Below, piece by piece: positions 15,132 to 15,142 of a stretch of DNA of 15,142 nucleotides. The notes under the pieces are model-generated. The model searched no databases, was not told the DNA's origin, and worked only from the letters and a program-made list of their open reading frames with translations. Every line of letters begins with the position of its first letter. The first letter of the stretch is position 1. This DNA is from CALKMS01 sp036796755 (GTDB lineage Bacteria > Actinomycetota > Aquicultoria > SKW223 > CALKMS01): positions 1 to 15,142 of the forward strand of contig DAIRCJ010000033.1 of assembly GCA_036796755.1 (NCBI GenBank), in the 5' to 3' direction. The position numbers and the translations under genes are program-made.

Positions 15132-15142
15132 TGGTTTCCTCT

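Noticed and set aside
1..15142. Search for tRNA or rRNA genes, CRISPR arrays, insertion sequences, attachment sites and riboswitches
   Set aside because: No cloverleaf with a TTCRANNC arm, no regularly spaced repeats, no transposase motifs and no recognisable riboswitch core were seen. Gaps are too short for most of these.

Overview
The window is a gene-dense, single-strand block of bacterial chromosome with moderately low GC by eye. All twelve genes read left to right, and most gaps are under 25 bases or are overlaps. PheT has the bacterial-type C-terminal ferredoxin-fold anticodon-binding domain. Shine-Dalgarno sites precede most genes, and an ArgR-type repressor is present, so the source is a bacterium. 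The proteins are rich in Lys and Glu, which would suit a thermophilic or subsurface anaerobe. I cannot place the phylum from the sequence alone. There is no sign of phage, insertion sequences, CRISPR, or tRNA/rRNA genes.

Region 1 (2-640) is the 3' end of pheT (phenylalanyl-tRNA synthetase beta subunit). Region 2 (657-8997) is a complete eight-gene arginine cluster, argC-argJ-argB-argD-argF-argR-argG-argH. It starts only 16 bases after pheT. Together these enzymes convert glutamate to arginine, with ArgJ recycling the acetyl group from N-acetylornithine to glutamate, so neither argE nor carAB lies in the cluster. The pathway's own repressor sits in the middle. The ArgB sequence looks like the arginine-inhibited form, which predicts control at both enzyme and transcription level. 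The only sizeable gap in this block is the 92 bases before argJ. It holds a plausible promoter and an imperfect hairpin that would cover the argJ ribosome binding site.

Region 3 (9070-11443) is a DNA-repair pair: PolX (a family X polymerase fused to a PHP phosphoesterase domain) followed by an AAG/Mpg-type alkyladenine DNA glycosylase. On paper these supply base removal, abasic-site processing and gap filling. polX has no Shine-Dalgarno at a usable distance but has an extended -10 element ten bases before its ATG, so its message may be leaderless.

Region 4 (11486-15110) holds a divergent NIF3-family protein with a charged N-terminal extension and a long (832-residue) U32 'peptidase' of the type now linked to RNA hydroxylation. 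A Shine-Dalgarno-like AAGGAG in the last bases suggests that another gene starts just beyond the window.

I found no convincing wholly new system. The most useful leads are the polX-mpg repair module, the NIF3-like family, the long U32 protein, the argJ leader and the leaderless polX start.
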